Source: Notospermus geniculatus
Lineage: Eukaryota; Nemertea; Pilidiophora; Heteronemertea; Lineidae
Direction of reading: 5' to 3'
DNA: 64,000 nucleotides
NCBI GenBank assembly: GCA_002633025.1
Contig: NMRB01001242.1
Location: forward strand, 81,965-145,964
Below are positions 1 through 12,349 of this stretch, piece by piece (the stretch's first letter is position 1; each line of letters begins with the position of its first letter). The notes under the pieces are model-generated. The model was not told the origin of the DNA. It did not search any database and saw only the letters and a list, made by a program, of their open reading frames with translations. Both the position numbers and the translations under genes were made by a program.

Positions 1-27
1 AGGGTAAGTTTTACACTTAACTTAAGG

Positions 28-170
28 AAGTTTTATGCATATGGCCCCTGGGCCCATATTCATAAAACCTTGCTAGCTTAGTTGGTTGCTAGTTGTGTGC
101 ATAGGCCTGTACAAACTAGGCACTTTAGCAGGCAACTAGGCCTAACAAGGTTTTATGAATATGGGCCCAG
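28..170. repeat. Short inverted-repeat element with GGGCCCATATTCATAAA ends
   Basis: GGGCCCATATTCATAAAACC at 51-70 is repeated in inverted orientation at 150-169, with about 75 bp between. An additional partial copy of the motif faces it at 33-48. Related GGCCCGTATGCATAAAGG ends occur near 51966 and 54812. Confidence 0.55.
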
Positions 171-1558
171 ACGTTTTGATAGGTCAGTTATGACACCCAC
201 TTCCTCACACCCTTGGATTATTGCGTGGAAATTGACAGAGGCAGGCACGAAACCAGGCATCTTGACTGGAAACCATGATGCCTGGTGTAATTTCATAATA
301 TTCTGGTGCAGCTGCTTTGGGTTTCTTGCAATACCCTGAATACTTATTTGACCGCAAAATCACTCCAGACCTGTAAAAGGTAATGTACACCATACACTTT
401 CGTTTGATTAAGGGACAACCTACTTCCAACATTCAGATCATTCATTTAGTTCCTTCTCGCTGATAAAATTGGACGACGAAAAAAAACATCGACCTATTAT
501 TCAAAAATATGATGCCTGTTATCGATGGATATTGAAGAACAATGAAATTCCATTGGAACACCTACACCGACTCCATAAGAGGTATTGAGATCTGTATCAT
601 CATTACATGTATGCTATGGCGTCATTCGTTGAGATTGTTTATAAGAGGAAGTAAACCTCGCCAGCGGCGAGGGTGGCAGTATCATGATGATCCATGGTAT
701 CGTAACAGACTTCCATCTCTGAGGTAGACTGTGCAAAAGATAGATTTTCCCAATCACCTCGTCGGTGACTCGACGTGGATGGGGTAGTATATCTACCACT
801 GAAAATATTGAGAGCATCAGGAATTGCCCGACCTCACCTCCATCGCCAATATATTAAATAAAGACACGAATAATTCCTTTGGTTGGACTAGGAATATAGA
901 AGCATTGCCTCACTTTGATGTGACGGTCGATGACTCGTGGAAAGACTAGTCGCCTACTGCACAGGAAGCCTTTGAGGAAGCCTCGAAGGAACGCTTGTGG
1001 CAAGCAAGTTGTGTTAATGAGAACCAACTGATGTCGAACCGAGGGTCGGTGACGGCGCCATCGATGCACTTTGAGGGAGTAGTGGAATCGATATATTTTG
1101 TAAAGAGGCAAAAAATGAATTAGCCAAGAGTGAAGAGTGATCATGTACTGTATTCTGTGATCGTCCAATCAATCGTGTGAGCATTGACGTTACTCTGAAA
1201 CTCGGATGTCTCTCGAGGAATATCATTCACAAAGGAGACCTTGTGAATTGCCAATATGTTGGTACTGCGATAGGTGTAGAAAAGACAGCAGTCAACTCAA
1301 ATGGGCACAAAATGTGCAGCAGTAAAAGACAGTACACAGATGGTACAGCACTCAAATGGGCAATTCCGACAATGAAATGTAATAAAATTGATGGAACTTG
1401 GTATACGAAAAGTCACAAATATCAAAAAAGATGGTATTTCCCATGGCTGTACTAGGCACTCATAATGAACCGGTCTTATTTCCATGAAATTAGAGTAAGT
1501 TGTTCCATTGTACCCATGGGTAAATTCCTTGTCCACGTTTTTAGCCCATTTCCCACGT
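170..1558. other. No recognisable gene or element
   Basis: Only short ORFs lacking recognisable domains or splice context occur here. I see no strong inverted or tandem structure apart from short T/A-rich tracts. Confidence 0.4.
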
Positions 1559-1735
1559 GTTCATATATGTCGCGTTCGGAAAGCTTCCCCGAGGAAATTT
1601 CTTCCCAGAGCTTCGGGGAATGTGAGCATGCCCAGTGAAGGCGAATTTCCGGGCGATATTTGAGCTTCCTCGGGGAAAGGTACTACTCGGGTTGCAGTCG
1701 TGAAATATTCCACGTACAGCCAATCAGCATGCCGG

Positions 1736-1863
1736 TGTCATAGAATGATATGCCCCCCGATGTAGGATGCCCGCAGGGCATCTTATATCGGCCTTCGGCC
1801 GATACTATTGTTATGGGATGCCCGTAGGGCATCCCATATCGGGGGGCATGACATTCTATGACA
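1736..1863. mobile_element. Palindromic MITE, TGTCATAGAAT termini
   Basis: The termini TGTCATAGAATGATATGCCC and its near-perfect reverse complement enclose about 85 bp that is itself partly self-complementary (GGATGCCCGCAGGGCATC, TATCGGCCTTCGGCCGATA). It is short, non-coding and hairpin-forming. A related copy lies at 3711-3826. Confidence 0.65.
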
Positions 1864-1998
1864 ACTATCACGTCCTGAGATGCCCCCGTCTGGGAAATGT
1901 CCGCATGTCATATTTCAAAGGTGTATAATAATAGGCCTGTGCACTGTGCGCTAGGCTTTCGTCGCTTTTCACCATGAGAAAACTGTGGTCGGCCAGTT

Positions 1999-2092
1999 CG
2001 CCTCGTTGGCGCAGTTGGCTAATGCACTTGTTTCTTCTCTTTCAGACACTCACAGACTCTAGGTATAGTGGATCTAATCTGCGTTGGGGCGT
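1999..2092 (+). repeat. tRNA-derived SINE fragment
   Basis: CGTTGGCGCAGTTGGCTAAT resembles a Pol III A box. About 50 bp later GTGGATCTAATCTGC resembles a decayed B box (GGTTCGAATCC). The mirrored copy at 3461-3550 keeps a better B box, GGATCGAATCTGC. It is not a foldable functional tRNA. Confidence 0.45.
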
Positions 2093-2439
2093 TGCATTTA
2101 TTTCATTCTTTGTTTGTTTGCAGGCTACCATATGCATACTTATACTAATAAAGTACCCTTTCATTTACATGTATTATGTACATTAAACTTTCATGAAAAA
2201 AAAATCGACGGCGAGAGCTTTTTGGCGGTCGATCGGGGATGAATGTTTTTTTCCACTCAAACCACTGCTCCGCCCTGGAATTTTTCTTTGGGTATTTCGG
2301 AAAACCTGTATTAATGTGGTGTTATAATGTATATAATGTATGTAATGTACATTTAATGTGTATAGCCCTATTGGAACTTGAGCTTGTACAGGCCTACTAT
2401 AGGCCTATACGTCATTTACTGGGCCTATTTTCTCATACT

Positions 2440-2590
2440 AACCCTAATCAGCGTCCTAACCCTAACCCCTACCCCTACCCCTATCCAAGCCCTAACCCTA
2501 ACTCTACACGAGCCCTAACCCCTACCCCCTGATCCTAACCCCCTGCTGGGGGGGGGGACTAACCCTACGAATAACACCCCACTGCTACTC
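2440..2590. repeat. Degenerate telomere-like repeat tract
   Basis: CCCTAA and CCCCTA units recur irregularly from about 2441 to 2560 (TCCTAACCCTAACCCCTACC and similar), followed by a G run and more AACCCTA words. This is interstitial TTAGGG-type sequence with variant units. Confidence 0.65.
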
Positions 2591-3460
2591 AATAACCCTA
2601 TAATTAACCCCTTATAAGGAGGCCTACATGGAAGCGAAAAATCTGTATTTTATTCTGTAACGACAATAAACAAATTATGCCATATTTGGGAAACATGATT
2701 ACGTCACCAACTGGGAACCCCAATGACGTGCTTGACCTCATTATGCACACCATGTGGATATCTAAAGATAGACTCATGATGTAAACAACGTCATATTGAC
2801 ATCTGATTGGGTGAAAAATACAAACTGTATACCAACTATCCTGCGAAAAAAATTCGCATCCAGCCCTCGTTATTGTTCTGGTGTGGTCAACAGCGTCATG
2901 AACGGCAATTTCACCTTCTTCATTTCACACAAATAACCAATATGATGCAAAGTAGGCATTGGCGAATTTCGGGCGCTGCTCCGTAATCACCCCTACAATT
3001 ACATTCAATGATGGTATCACACGAATTGCCCAGGTCTACTCTCGACCCCACCTGAAAAATATGGCAAAATGTTGTAAAACACGAATTTGAGAGGAAATAT
3101 AAATAGAGCGCCTTTTTGGATCACCCTGTAATATCAATTTGAACTAAAATACTACTGCAGTGATAATAAATTGCTATTTCGGTGTTGTTTTTAATGGACT
3201 ACATAGAAGGAAAGTCGGCATTTCCTTTCAATGGAATTTAAAAACCTTTCTGTGACCAGTTGCCCCTGTGACCCCTTAATCACCCGATAATTGCTCGCGG
3301 GCGAGGAACAAGAAATGAATACTGTATAAAAAAAAGAAAACAATACATTTTAATTGCTGCATATTTCAAAATGATGGACAGATATATCACACTGAAATCA
3401 TTTTAGGAAGGTACTTTTAGTAAGTATGCACATGCTATACACAAACAACTGGAATAACAC

Positions 3461-3550
3461 CCCAACGCAGATTCGATCCACTATACCTAGAGTTTGTGAG
3501 AGTGTGAAAGAGAAGAAACAAGTGCATTAGCCAACTGCGCCAACGAGGCG
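3461..3550 (-). repeat. tRNA-derived SINE fragment, mirrored copy
   Basis: On the minus strand, GCCTCGTTGGCGCAGTTGG is followed by GTGGATCGAATCTGCG. It belongs to the right arm of the large inverted repeat and pairs with 1999-2092. Confidence 0.45.
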
Positions 3551-3710
3551 AACTGGCCGACCACACTTTTCGTACGGTGAAAAGCGACGAAAGCTTAAAG
3601 TGCACAATGCACAGGCCTATTATTATCATACGCTTGAAATATGGCATAGGGGCATTTCCTTTCAACAGAATTTAAAAATCTGTCCGTAACCAGTTGCCCC
3701 TGGGAGGCAT

Positions 3711-3826
3711 TTCATATCATGACTTAGTAAAATGAGATGCCCCCGAGGGCATCTCATCACAGGAAAAATCCGATATTAGATGCCCGGTGGGACATCAAAT
3801 GGTGGGGCCATTAGATTCTATGACAC
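3711..3826. mobile_element. Diverged copy of the TGTCATAGAAT MITE
   Basis: It ends ATTCTATGACACCGG, the reverse complement of the start of the 1736 element. It contains GAGATGCCCCCGAGGGCATC hairpin sequence like that copy. The left end is less well preserved. Confidence 0.5.
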
Positions 3827-4861
3827 CGGCCTGGAAAGAAAACGAAATGCATGCCGGTAGTTTCCCCAAGTCAGCGACTCGGCGAGTCGCTCACTTCGGC
3901 CAGGCTCGAGGAAGCCTTGGCAGCCTGCCAAATACCTTTCCGAACGCTCTCCCGCTTCCCGGAGCCTCCACGGGGAAGCTTTCCGAACACGCTAATAATA
4001 TGCATCTGGTATAAAGAACCCATCGACGTTTCGTGGTGATAAACGCTATGGCTCCGAGGACCCAAACATGCCAAAGTAGAACCCGTTGCGCTGGAATAAT
4101 TTTGGTAGCAGGTCCGTCTTGCTCGCAGTGAGCTTGCTGTATCCATGTTAGTTCCCTATTCTGTGGGTGTTGCACCCACGATACAGGATTTTTTACAGTG
4201 TTACTACTTCCCTTTCATGGCCTCTTCAAGAATACTAGTAGCCTATCTATGGCTGTGTCCTGTAATAGTTCTATATGGTGAATATTAAAGGTTTTTGAGG
4301 CGATAGCGAGATCTAAATATTTCATGAGGTCGCCTTCCATTACCTCATGAATGTTAGATAACGATTCCAGGCTTCCGGGCAACAGATGTTTTTCGTGGTA
4401 GTTTTCTCAATGCTCCCACAATGATTTACCGTACAGTGTGATCAACGAAAAACTATAAGAATGATATTCGTGGCTCCTCCGGTCGTCTGTGCTTTCTACC
4501 TAGTTAAAATTGACGCAGGAACGCCCCTTTACCCCTATATTTACAGTTTAAACCACTGGAAAGCGCTTCATCAGAAACCTGCATCCGCCGCTCGCGTTGC
4601 GTGTACCATGGCTATAGATCTACATGTAATCCTTTTAAATTGCCTCACTGACAGCGGGGCAACTCATGCGTACACTATATACGGGAGGTCATAAATATGA
4701 CTTATTCTGCTTTGTGTTTTTTCCTCATTTATAAGTTCCGCAAGGCTAGATTTCAGTCATCTCCAACTTTGTACTTTACTGATGATGATGTTGGTGTGTG
4801 CATTCGTTTTTGGCACACTGGGTTTCTCTGAACTAGGCCGACGAAATGTGAAAGTCCATTT

Positions 4862-6840
4862 TTAGCTCACCTGTGAGCTATAGTCGTCACGCGGTGTCCG
4901 TCGTCGTCGTGAGCAGGACACGTTTCGTAACCGATGGGGCTATTGATCGGAAACTTGGTACATGTACAGTCATGGACATTAGTTTATCTACACCTGATAC
5001 TTTGAATATTTCAAATACTACTGGGCGAATTTAAACACGGTTTGTTCCATATGAAAATACATTTTGCTGGTCATATTTCTGCATCAAAATTTTGGAAATT
5101 TGAAAATATCGTAATTATGTAATAGCTCATCAGAAAAAAAAACGCTAAAAATCAAACTTCTTATTATGTAATATTTTTGTGATTTTTGTTGCAGATGTGA
5201 TAGAGTATTTGCTGAGATATTTGAGATTATCAAAATTTTGATAATTTGAGATTTTCGTGTTTTATAGGAATTTTTGATGCCACTAGATACAGTAAAGCTA
5301 TCCTCAGAGTATGGATTTACAAAATTTTGGAACTTTTTGCCTTAACTGGGCAGAAATATTGCGTATTTTTCAGAGTATCAAAATGTTGATATTTTGAAAA
5401 AGATGCTTAACTTCCAACCAGTTTCGGCTAAACGTTCCAAAACTTCATACTTCTTGGTTTCTAGGTGAGCTCTGTCTACTGATGTCAAAATTTTGTGAAA
5501 AATTGAAAAAAATCTCAAATTATCGAAATTTTGGTAATCTCAAATATCTCAGCAACCACTCAACAGATTTTGATGAAACAAAGTCCATGATCCTTAGAAG
5601 GTTCACCTCTATCAACACTGCAACAGAAGTCACAAAAAAATTACATAATAAAAATGTTGATTTTTAGGATTTTTTCTGATGAGCTATTACATAATTACGA
5701 TATATCCAAATTTCCAAAATTTTGATGCAGAAATATGACCAACAAGATGTACTTTCATATGGAACAAACCGTTTTAAAATTGGCCCAAAAGTATTTGAAA
5801 TATTCAAAGTATCAGGTGCAGTCAAACTAATGTCCATGACTGTACATATACACTAGTACCCCTTGGTCATATGACCTATGACACCAAGTTTCGGTCCGAT
5901 TCGATTCTTGGCTTGGCCACCAGGTGGCCAAAATCAAACACACAAAAAGTGCAATAACTCCTGAACTAATGACGGGATCATCTCCAAATTTTTATCATAA
6001 TTAGGTGTATCTTATGGAGCTATATTTTTTATTTGACCTACTTTTCAAGGTCACAGAGGTGAAAGTTCATAATTTTGCATTTTGGTGGGACGTTTCGTAA
6101 CCGCTGGGGCTATTGACCTGACATTTGGTACATATATGCCCCTATGTCAGATGATCTATGGCAGCAGGTTTCGGTCCGATTTGATTCTTTGCTTGGCCAG
6201 CTGGCCAACACTGGAAAGACAAAAAGTGCAATAACTCCTAAACTAATGACTGGATCGTCTCCAAATTTTTCTCCATGGTTCATCTAATGAAAGTACACCC
6301 TTAGTCATAAGTAAATGCACAGCTAATAAACTTAATTATTTCCCAAAATCTTCAGTGGATTAACTTTTGCATTTTACGGCAGATATTAAGGACCTTAAGA
6401 CACATTTTGAGAGAACTTTTGTCAAAAGTACAACTCGTGCTATTAGCTGTGCATTTAGTTATGATTAAAGGTGTACATGACACATGTAACGGGTTTTTGA
6501 TTTGACCTACTTTTCAAGGTCACAGAGGTCAAAGTTCGAAATTTTGCCATTTGGTGGCACGTTGTTTTCGTTAGTGCTGGGGCTAATGGCCTGCAACTTT
6601 GTACATATATACCCCTGGGTCAGATGACCTGTGACACCAAGTTTCCGTCTGGTCGATTCTTCGCTTGGCCACCAGGGGGACATAATTTACTCAAATGAGA
6701 ATGTTTTGACCTTGAAATTTTGACCATAATCATATTACCATGGAACTCAAAGCTTGCCCTGGAACATTTCGATTTAACATTTGTCATTTGTTCTTCTAAT
6801 ACATTCACCCAGGTGAGCACATGGTCCATGGACCATTTCA
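4862..6840. repeat. GCTCACC-type interspersed repeat, interrupted
   Basis: It begins TTTAGCTCACCTGTGAGC, then GTCCGTCGTCGTCG and ACGTTTCGTAACCG, and carries recurring modules (GGTACATATATxCCC, TTTCGGTCCGATT, CTTGGCCACCAGGTGG, CTACTTTTCAAGGTCACAGA). It ends CAGGTGAGCACATGGTCCAT. Related copies are at 43686-45120 and 45142-45850. It is non-coding, and its class is unknown to me beyond being a widespread dispersed repeat. A foldback element at 4967-5842 splits it. Confidence 0.6.
4967..5842. mobile_element. Tc1/mariner-like non-autonomous foldback element
   Basis: The termini CAGTCATGGACATTAGTTT and its reverse complement are flanked by TA on both sides. Mirrored arms of about 350 bp share, for example, AATAGCTCATCAGAAAAAA and TTTTTTCTGATGAGCTATT, with a short centre near 5400. 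TIRs beginning CAGTCATG with a TA target are typical of Tc1/mariner. No transposase remains. It interrupts the repeat at GGTACATG/TACATATA; the uninterrupted form is seen near 45255. Confidence 0.7.
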
Positions 6841-6844
6841 TTTT

Positions 6845-7250
6845 ATAAGGGGATTGGCGGATGATAGACTGCCTTGTCCACCTTGCGTAGGCCTACTAGT
6901 CAGTACAGAACATAAAACGGCACAATATTACAACTCATTCATCCCATCGGCAACAAGAGATTGGAATAATTTACCACCCTCTATTCGGCACTCATCTTCT
7001 CTCATAATTTTAAGAAATGAAATAAAAAAAATTATTCGCTGACGCAAGACAACCTTCTTCCTTTTTTTGTTTGAAATAGAATAAAGTAATGTACATCTTT
7101 GTAGAATGAGAAATGGATGTAGTGCACTAAGAAACTACTTGTTTCGTATTCATGTAACTTTGGATCCCTTCTGTACCTACTGCCATCTAAGAGTTTTTGA
7201 AGACCCAGAACACTTTTTCACCTGGGCGTGGTGGTGGTGGTGTGTCCTCT
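6845..7250 (+). pseudogene. Decayed LINE reverse-transcriptase C-terminus
   Basis: The first open part carries YYNSFIPSATRDWNNLPPSI and RNEIKKII. A second, after a stop and about 60 bp of frame loss, carries RNGCSALRNYLFR and DPFCTYC...EDPEHFF. This order (SFFPxTIRxWNxLP, then RxGCSxLxxxLF, then CxxC...DxEH) is the usual C-terminal tail of non-LTR retrotransposon ORF2 in marine invertebrates. The catalytic reverse transcriptase and endonuclease are absent, so this is a 3' fragment. Confidence 0.7.
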
Positions 7251-8029
7251 GTTTAGAACTATGCAGAGGACGAGAATATGAGTTGAGGCTACTCACTCTC
7301 ATCCTCATTATCTATTTCTTAGATAATAAACCTAATACATGTAAACATAAAACTGCAGTCGATTGAGTCCGGCTGCTTTAGGTCAACTCCACTTTGGAAA
7401 ACATGCCAAGGTGTGATTACCACCATGTTAAATCCTCCATTCTTTCGCTCATTGCACGATGATGAGAGGTTTGGGCAAGAGACAGCCAGTGTTCTCTCAC
7501 AGGGCTGATCCAAAACGCTTTTTACTGTCATCTTCTCAGCACTTACCCAAACCGTGACCGTTATTCATGCATGTGCTGTACATTTACCATTTCGTATACA
7601 CATGCATGAACGACATTCCCAGTGGTCGGAGTAGAAAGTGACCTTTATCGGATCTAGTAGCACATTTTTTCTTTTTTTTGGATCACATTATTTGCTTCCA
7701 AATCCGCTTTGACGTATTTTAAATACCCCCATTTTAATTTTAGTTTATTACAGGATATTAAAAGCATATTCATTTCATAACAGTGACTACGTCGAGCCCG
7801 CTGTTGGCTAAAGGATTTATGAAATATGTACTAACATAGAAATATTGGGCTTTCTCTTTCCAGAGTGCAAGAATCCGATGGAAGCTTCTTCGAAAGTTTT
7901 ACTGCATTATCTTGGAAACAAGAGAATAGGCGGCTCAGGGCAGCAAATGAGGTAGTTTGGGTTTCCTATACTCTTAGAAAATACCCGCGAAGTTCGAAAC
8001 ATGCGTGCGTGGCTGTAGGTTGATCACAG
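7251..8029. other. No recognisable gene or element
   Basis: AT-rich unique-looking sequence with short ORFs only. A GTGGTGGTGG run ends the LINE fragment. I see no splice-bounded conserved exon. Confidence 0.35.
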
Positions 8030-8459
8030 CTGCGTTCACATTGGGATTTTATTGAATTCGCAATAAACCCTTATTGCGGCTCAACGCGTCACACTCAATT
8101 CGCTAAATACCGAATTGACCTCGAATTAACGAGTCCGATTTGTTTTGCGAATTCAATCCGAAACAACTATTCCGCATCGGCTGAATCGAATCAAGTGTGG
8201 CGCGCTTGTTCCGAATCAGCGAGTTTCCCGAAACGTACTCCCTGTGCGCGCATGTGCAGTCGACCTCTGCGAGTAGTTAATGAAAGTGTTATTAGATGGC
8301 GCATAGGTTAATCCGCATTCAGTGTGACGGTGTTTGATTCGAATTCAATCCGAAATAGCTGTAATGTGACCCGAACGCTTTTAATCCGATATAACCAATG
8401 CGAATTCCGGGGACTGGTGTACGGAATTCGGATTGAAATCGCATTCAGTGTGAATGCAG
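8030..8459. mobile_element. TIR element with CTGCGTTCACA ends
   Basis: The left end CTGCGTTCACATTGGGATT and the right end read in reverse, CTGCATTCACACTGAATGC, are imperfect inverted repeats about 430 bp apart. The interior is dense in GAATTCG and CGAATTGA palindromic words. No transposase is seen. Confidence 0.45.
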
Positions 8460-9263
8460 AGAAACAGAGCCTGGCAGAGAAGCGAGGACCACGTTATAAA
8501 TTATACATTATGAACGGCATTGCGCAACTCGATGACATGGTCCACTACTGCACGACAGTCGGCGAGGTCAAAATTTTAGGGACTGGTCTTTTGGATGTGA
8601 AACAACAGTCCTACATGCACCTTTTTTTTGCAGCTTGTATAATCATTTGCAACAGAATTACAATGAAAGAGCTTTTTATTTCGTGAAAAAATTCCAATCG
8701 GTTAGAAAGTTATGGTTGATTTTGTGAATGACTCATCTAAAATCAGAATGGTGTAAGACTGCCTCAGTAAGTGATGTCACAGTAGGGAATTTGCATAATA
8801 AGGAATATGTCATTTCCCTGATTAGAGCGGCCTAGTAACCAAATGAAGCCATATACATGTATGTGACGGGAAATTCAACAAAAGGCAATTATCATGCAGA
8901 AACCATGAATCCAGCGTACTCTGGGTGGGTCAAATTGGAATGAATTATGTCACGAATAAATTAGCATATTTACGATGTTAAGTCGTTCACAGTACGGTTT
9001 TTAGCCCAAAGATTCTGACTGACAAAATCCTTGATACCTCACTTACTACATGTACTAAACAATTTCATGACACAGACAGCAAAATGCAGTTCTGTCTGAA
9101 TGTTGTACAAAGCTGAAAATGAGTGAGAATTTATTTTTGTGGTGCACATAGGACTTTAAATGCGCAGAAAAAAGAAAAGAGGCTTAAATATCTCTTATTC
9201 TGTGCAAAGTAAAATCAAACCATTGGAAAGGAAGCAGACAGAACACTGACTGGATTGGTTGCC

Positions 9264-9726
9264 TTAAGCCTCGCTTATGTCGCCCTACGCTGTGATAGAA
9301 ATAGCGTCAACAAGTTGCTACTGGTAACTTACATGTAAGCTTATGTCGCCACCGAGTAGAAAAGTACCGATCGGTCGCAACTACCTGGAACTAGTTTATC
9401 GCCGTCTTTTGAGTGCTTATGTCGACCAAGATTTCCTTTGATTTTGAGTGACGTGGTGATTAGGTCACGTGGTCACGTTAGGCCACGTGGAATGTAAAGC
9501 GAATTTCATTGGCTGTCTTCAGGATACAGTAGTCGCTGAAGTTGAACATGTGCGACTTTCAGGATCTGGATATTTTTAGTCTGCAACTAGTTGGCAACTA
9601 GTTACTCTCTGACGCCCGAGAGCTTATGTCACCTAGTAGTTGTGACTAATTAGTTCCAACTACGCGCCGATTATCAGTTGCCAACTAGTTCTGACTGTAC
9701 GTAAGGGCGACATAAGCGAGGCTTTA
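9264..9726. mobile_element. AAGCCTCGCTTATGTCGCC MITE, copy 1
   Basis: The termini AAGCCTCGCTTATGTCGCC and GGGCGACATAAGCGAGGCTT are inverted repeats. The interior includes repeated CAACTAGTTGGCAACTAG and the block GTGACGTGGTGATTAGGTCA. Two further copies, one inside the other, lie at 33843-34748. The size, about 460 bp, and probable TA or TTA target suggest a non-autonomous DNA transposon. Confidence 0.75.
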
Positions 9727-9870
9727 GAACCGATGAATGCAGGCGTGTGAATATTACTTTATGNGTAATGGAAACGGCTAAGTGAAAATGAATTGGGTCG
9801 ACTTTTCGGCACAGAATTCCGCGCACGAAAACGCGCCAATGGAAAGCAGGCCTAAGCCGGACAATAGGGA

Positions 9871-9990
9871 GGTTGAGATCAGCGATTTGTCACGGATCCT
9901 TATATGGAAATGTACAAAAAAATTGTCCCCGTTGTACAAAATTCTATCCGTATACGTATAAGGATCCGTGATAGGTCGCTGATCTCAACC
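9871..9990. mobile_element. Palindromic MITE GGTTGAGATCAGCGA
   Basis: GGTTGAGATCAGCGATTTGT then CACGGATCCTTATA is mirrored by TATAAGGATCCGTGATAGG then TCGCTGATCTCAACC, with a loop of about 50 bp. It is non-coding. Confidence 0.65.
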
Positions 9991-10854
9991 CCCAACCTAG
10001 GGTGGAACAAAATCCTCCAGCTTTTCACGTCCATGGGTCCACACGGAAAAAACATCATCTAGGCTATGAATCTGAGCCAGTTGGGTTTGAAGGGGGATGT
10101 AGCCAGGGCCTGTGACTCGAGCATGTGCATAAAAATGATCGCATACGAGGGGGACATTTTAGTTTCTATCGCAGTGCCTGAGACCTGTTAGAAAATCCTT
10201 GAATGGAATTCGAAGGCATTCTTTGATAGGACAAAATGGGCCAGCATACAGATGTCCTTGATCACACTCTATGGTAGGCCCTATTTCCCCTTAGTCCTTA
10301 CTTATCATACTTCATTTGAACCTGACTCAGATTGGCTTTTCCCCTATGCTATCTATCTCCAGGGGTTTCATTATTTTTTCAATTTCAGCAAAGTAGCAGG
10401 AGACCTTGAATGAGTAGCAGGAGACACCACCTGTCGCCCCGAACCGTAAACAGGGAAAAACCCACCCTTATACCGGTACTTTGCTGAAAGGGCTTCATGT
10501 TATAATTGATTCTGTCAAAATCACGATAAAAAAACATTGAAATTCTTGATTTGATTTGCCACCACCACATGTAGGTCTAGCCCTGCCTTTGCTCAAAGTA
10601 ACCTCAGTCTTTTTTTTATTCCGGACTGGTAGCTTTGCATCGTTTATTTCAGCGACACTAAATTTTGAATTGCCCGGCCCTACACGTGCTTCTAGTTCGT
10701 TTCCGTGCACATTCGAGGAATCGATCGCATCGCCCCAAAATCCCGGCTCTGGCCAAATTGCCAACTAAAGAGTTTAGTTGACAATATGGCCACAGTGAGG
10801 ATTTTGGGGGCGCTGCGATGCCATTGTTTCTGGACCATGCGCTTGCGTCATCAC

Positions 10855-11257
10855 AATCTCGTACCCTGAGATTAGTTACGCTCGGCCGAGGTTGACGGTC
10901 GCTACACTAATCTCTGGAGACGGTTAAGCCCTAGCGGTGGCGTCGGGAACCAAAATGCACTGCAGGCAAGTGTGTTGGAGTCGCATCCCGCTTCACTCCA
11001 TGTTTATACAGTGCGCCAAGTAGTGCTGTGGATTTTCCTCAATAAATACAACAGATCCCTCGAAAGGTCATTTTTGTGTGTAACATTTTATTCTCAAGTC
11101 ATCTCAAGTCATTTCAGTGCATTTGTGCTTAAAATTCGGTCTAAAATTGCACGATACCAAAAATCACACCTAAGGCGTGAAAATGGCTAGCCGAAGATTA
11201 GTGTAGTAACCTACAACCTCGGCCCGAGCGTAACGAATCTCTGGGTACGAGATTGGC
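10855..11257. mobile_element. Inverted-repeat element, AATCTCGTACCC arms
   Basis: Arms of about 60 bp (AATCTCGTACCCTGAGATTA then GTTACGCTCGGCCGAGG) are mirrored at about 11193-11257 with a few mismatches. The 275-bp spacer has no recognisable coding content. Confidence 0.6.
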
Positions 11258-11817
11258 GTCATCATTGGTTTTGGCGCCAACACTACTGAAGAGGTGAAGT
11301 CGGAAGCAGCTTGGTCAAACCAGACGCGGCACATGGCGGAACGCGTTAATCTAAGAACTCCAGAGGATGTTCCGAATTGTATGTTTGATTCGTCAGTTGA
11401 TAAAAGACAAGTGACTTGGAAGGGTGTTTGGGCATTTTGACATGTTTGAGCAGAATTTTTTTCTAAACCTCGGCGGGCAGTAGCCGTCGATCACGGCCGA
11501 AACAGACGCCAAATTTCGCCGGTCGCCGGCTTCTAATGAAACCCCTGTAGTACAGATTGTTTTTGAAATTATACTAAGAGCGCAAAACCCAGTCTGATTT
11601 TCTGAATATCTGTCATAGTATGCCATACGGTACACTTTTTCAAACATAGGTCCACTATCCCGTTGGCCTTATGACGGACCGCATTATGAGGGCAAATACA
11701 CCTGGGAAGCAGAAACAAAAGGACCACAGATACAGGACCTTGTACAAATATGCACGGACGGTATATACTCTATACACACTCGGGCTATTAATTGCTCTGA
11801 CTCAATCCGCCAATTTA

Positions 11818-11925
11818 ACCTTAATCCGCAGAATCCGCTGATTCCGCAGAATCCGCTGATTCCGCAGAATCCNCTTCAAACTTTTCAGATGCGAAGAATC
11901 TCATTATCATTATCATTATCATGTT
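11818..11925. repeat. Short tandem repeats
   Basis: A unit of about 20 bp with AATCCGCTGATTCCGCAG repeats between 11821 and 11873 (ending at a single N), followed by TCATTATCATTATCATTATC at 11901-11920. Confidence 0.6.
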
Positions 11926-12349
11926 TACCTTAAAACGTAGATATCTTTATTGGAAATTGGTCTTTTTCGATGATTTTTTCACTAAAATACAGCGGAGAGT
12001 TTACCAAATTGAGTTGTCTTCGAAATAGCCGGTTATCTAATTCCCAACGTGGAGAAAAACGCAAGAATATGATTGGGTCGACGCGATATCAATTATAGAT
12101 GGCGCTGCACTTTGAGAGTTGTGCGGAATTCATGATTGCCTTCAAGGAGCTCAGCTTGCGTACCGGACAATAGGCGGGAACAAAGGCAAACAATGGGGGC
12201 GTGGAATTGTGGTCACAGCGATCAGGGCCGTGCTCGCTCCTTCTCAATAATACCTCCATGGTTGAATATAGCCTACATAGTGGACATGAGCGGCCCGGGC
12301 ACATGTTTGGATGGCTTTTCGCAAATCTGAACAAATCTTTTTGAATGAC

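Larger units (their letters stand above)
1559..3990. repeat. Large imperfect inverted repeat with spacer
   Basis: Sequence from 1559 to about 2090 is matched in reverse complement by about 3461 to 3990. Matched items in mirrored order are CGTTCGGAAAGCTTCCCCG, the TGTCATAGAAT palindromic element, AATAATAGGCCTGTGCA, and the tRNA-like segment. Arms are about 530 bp with a 1.4-kb spacer. Divergence between arms indicates age. Confidence 0.6.

Noticed and set aside
8324-8686. 120-codon ORF
   Set aside because: It overlaps the right end of the CTGCGTTCACA element and continues into unrelated sequence; no domain or conserved counterpart.
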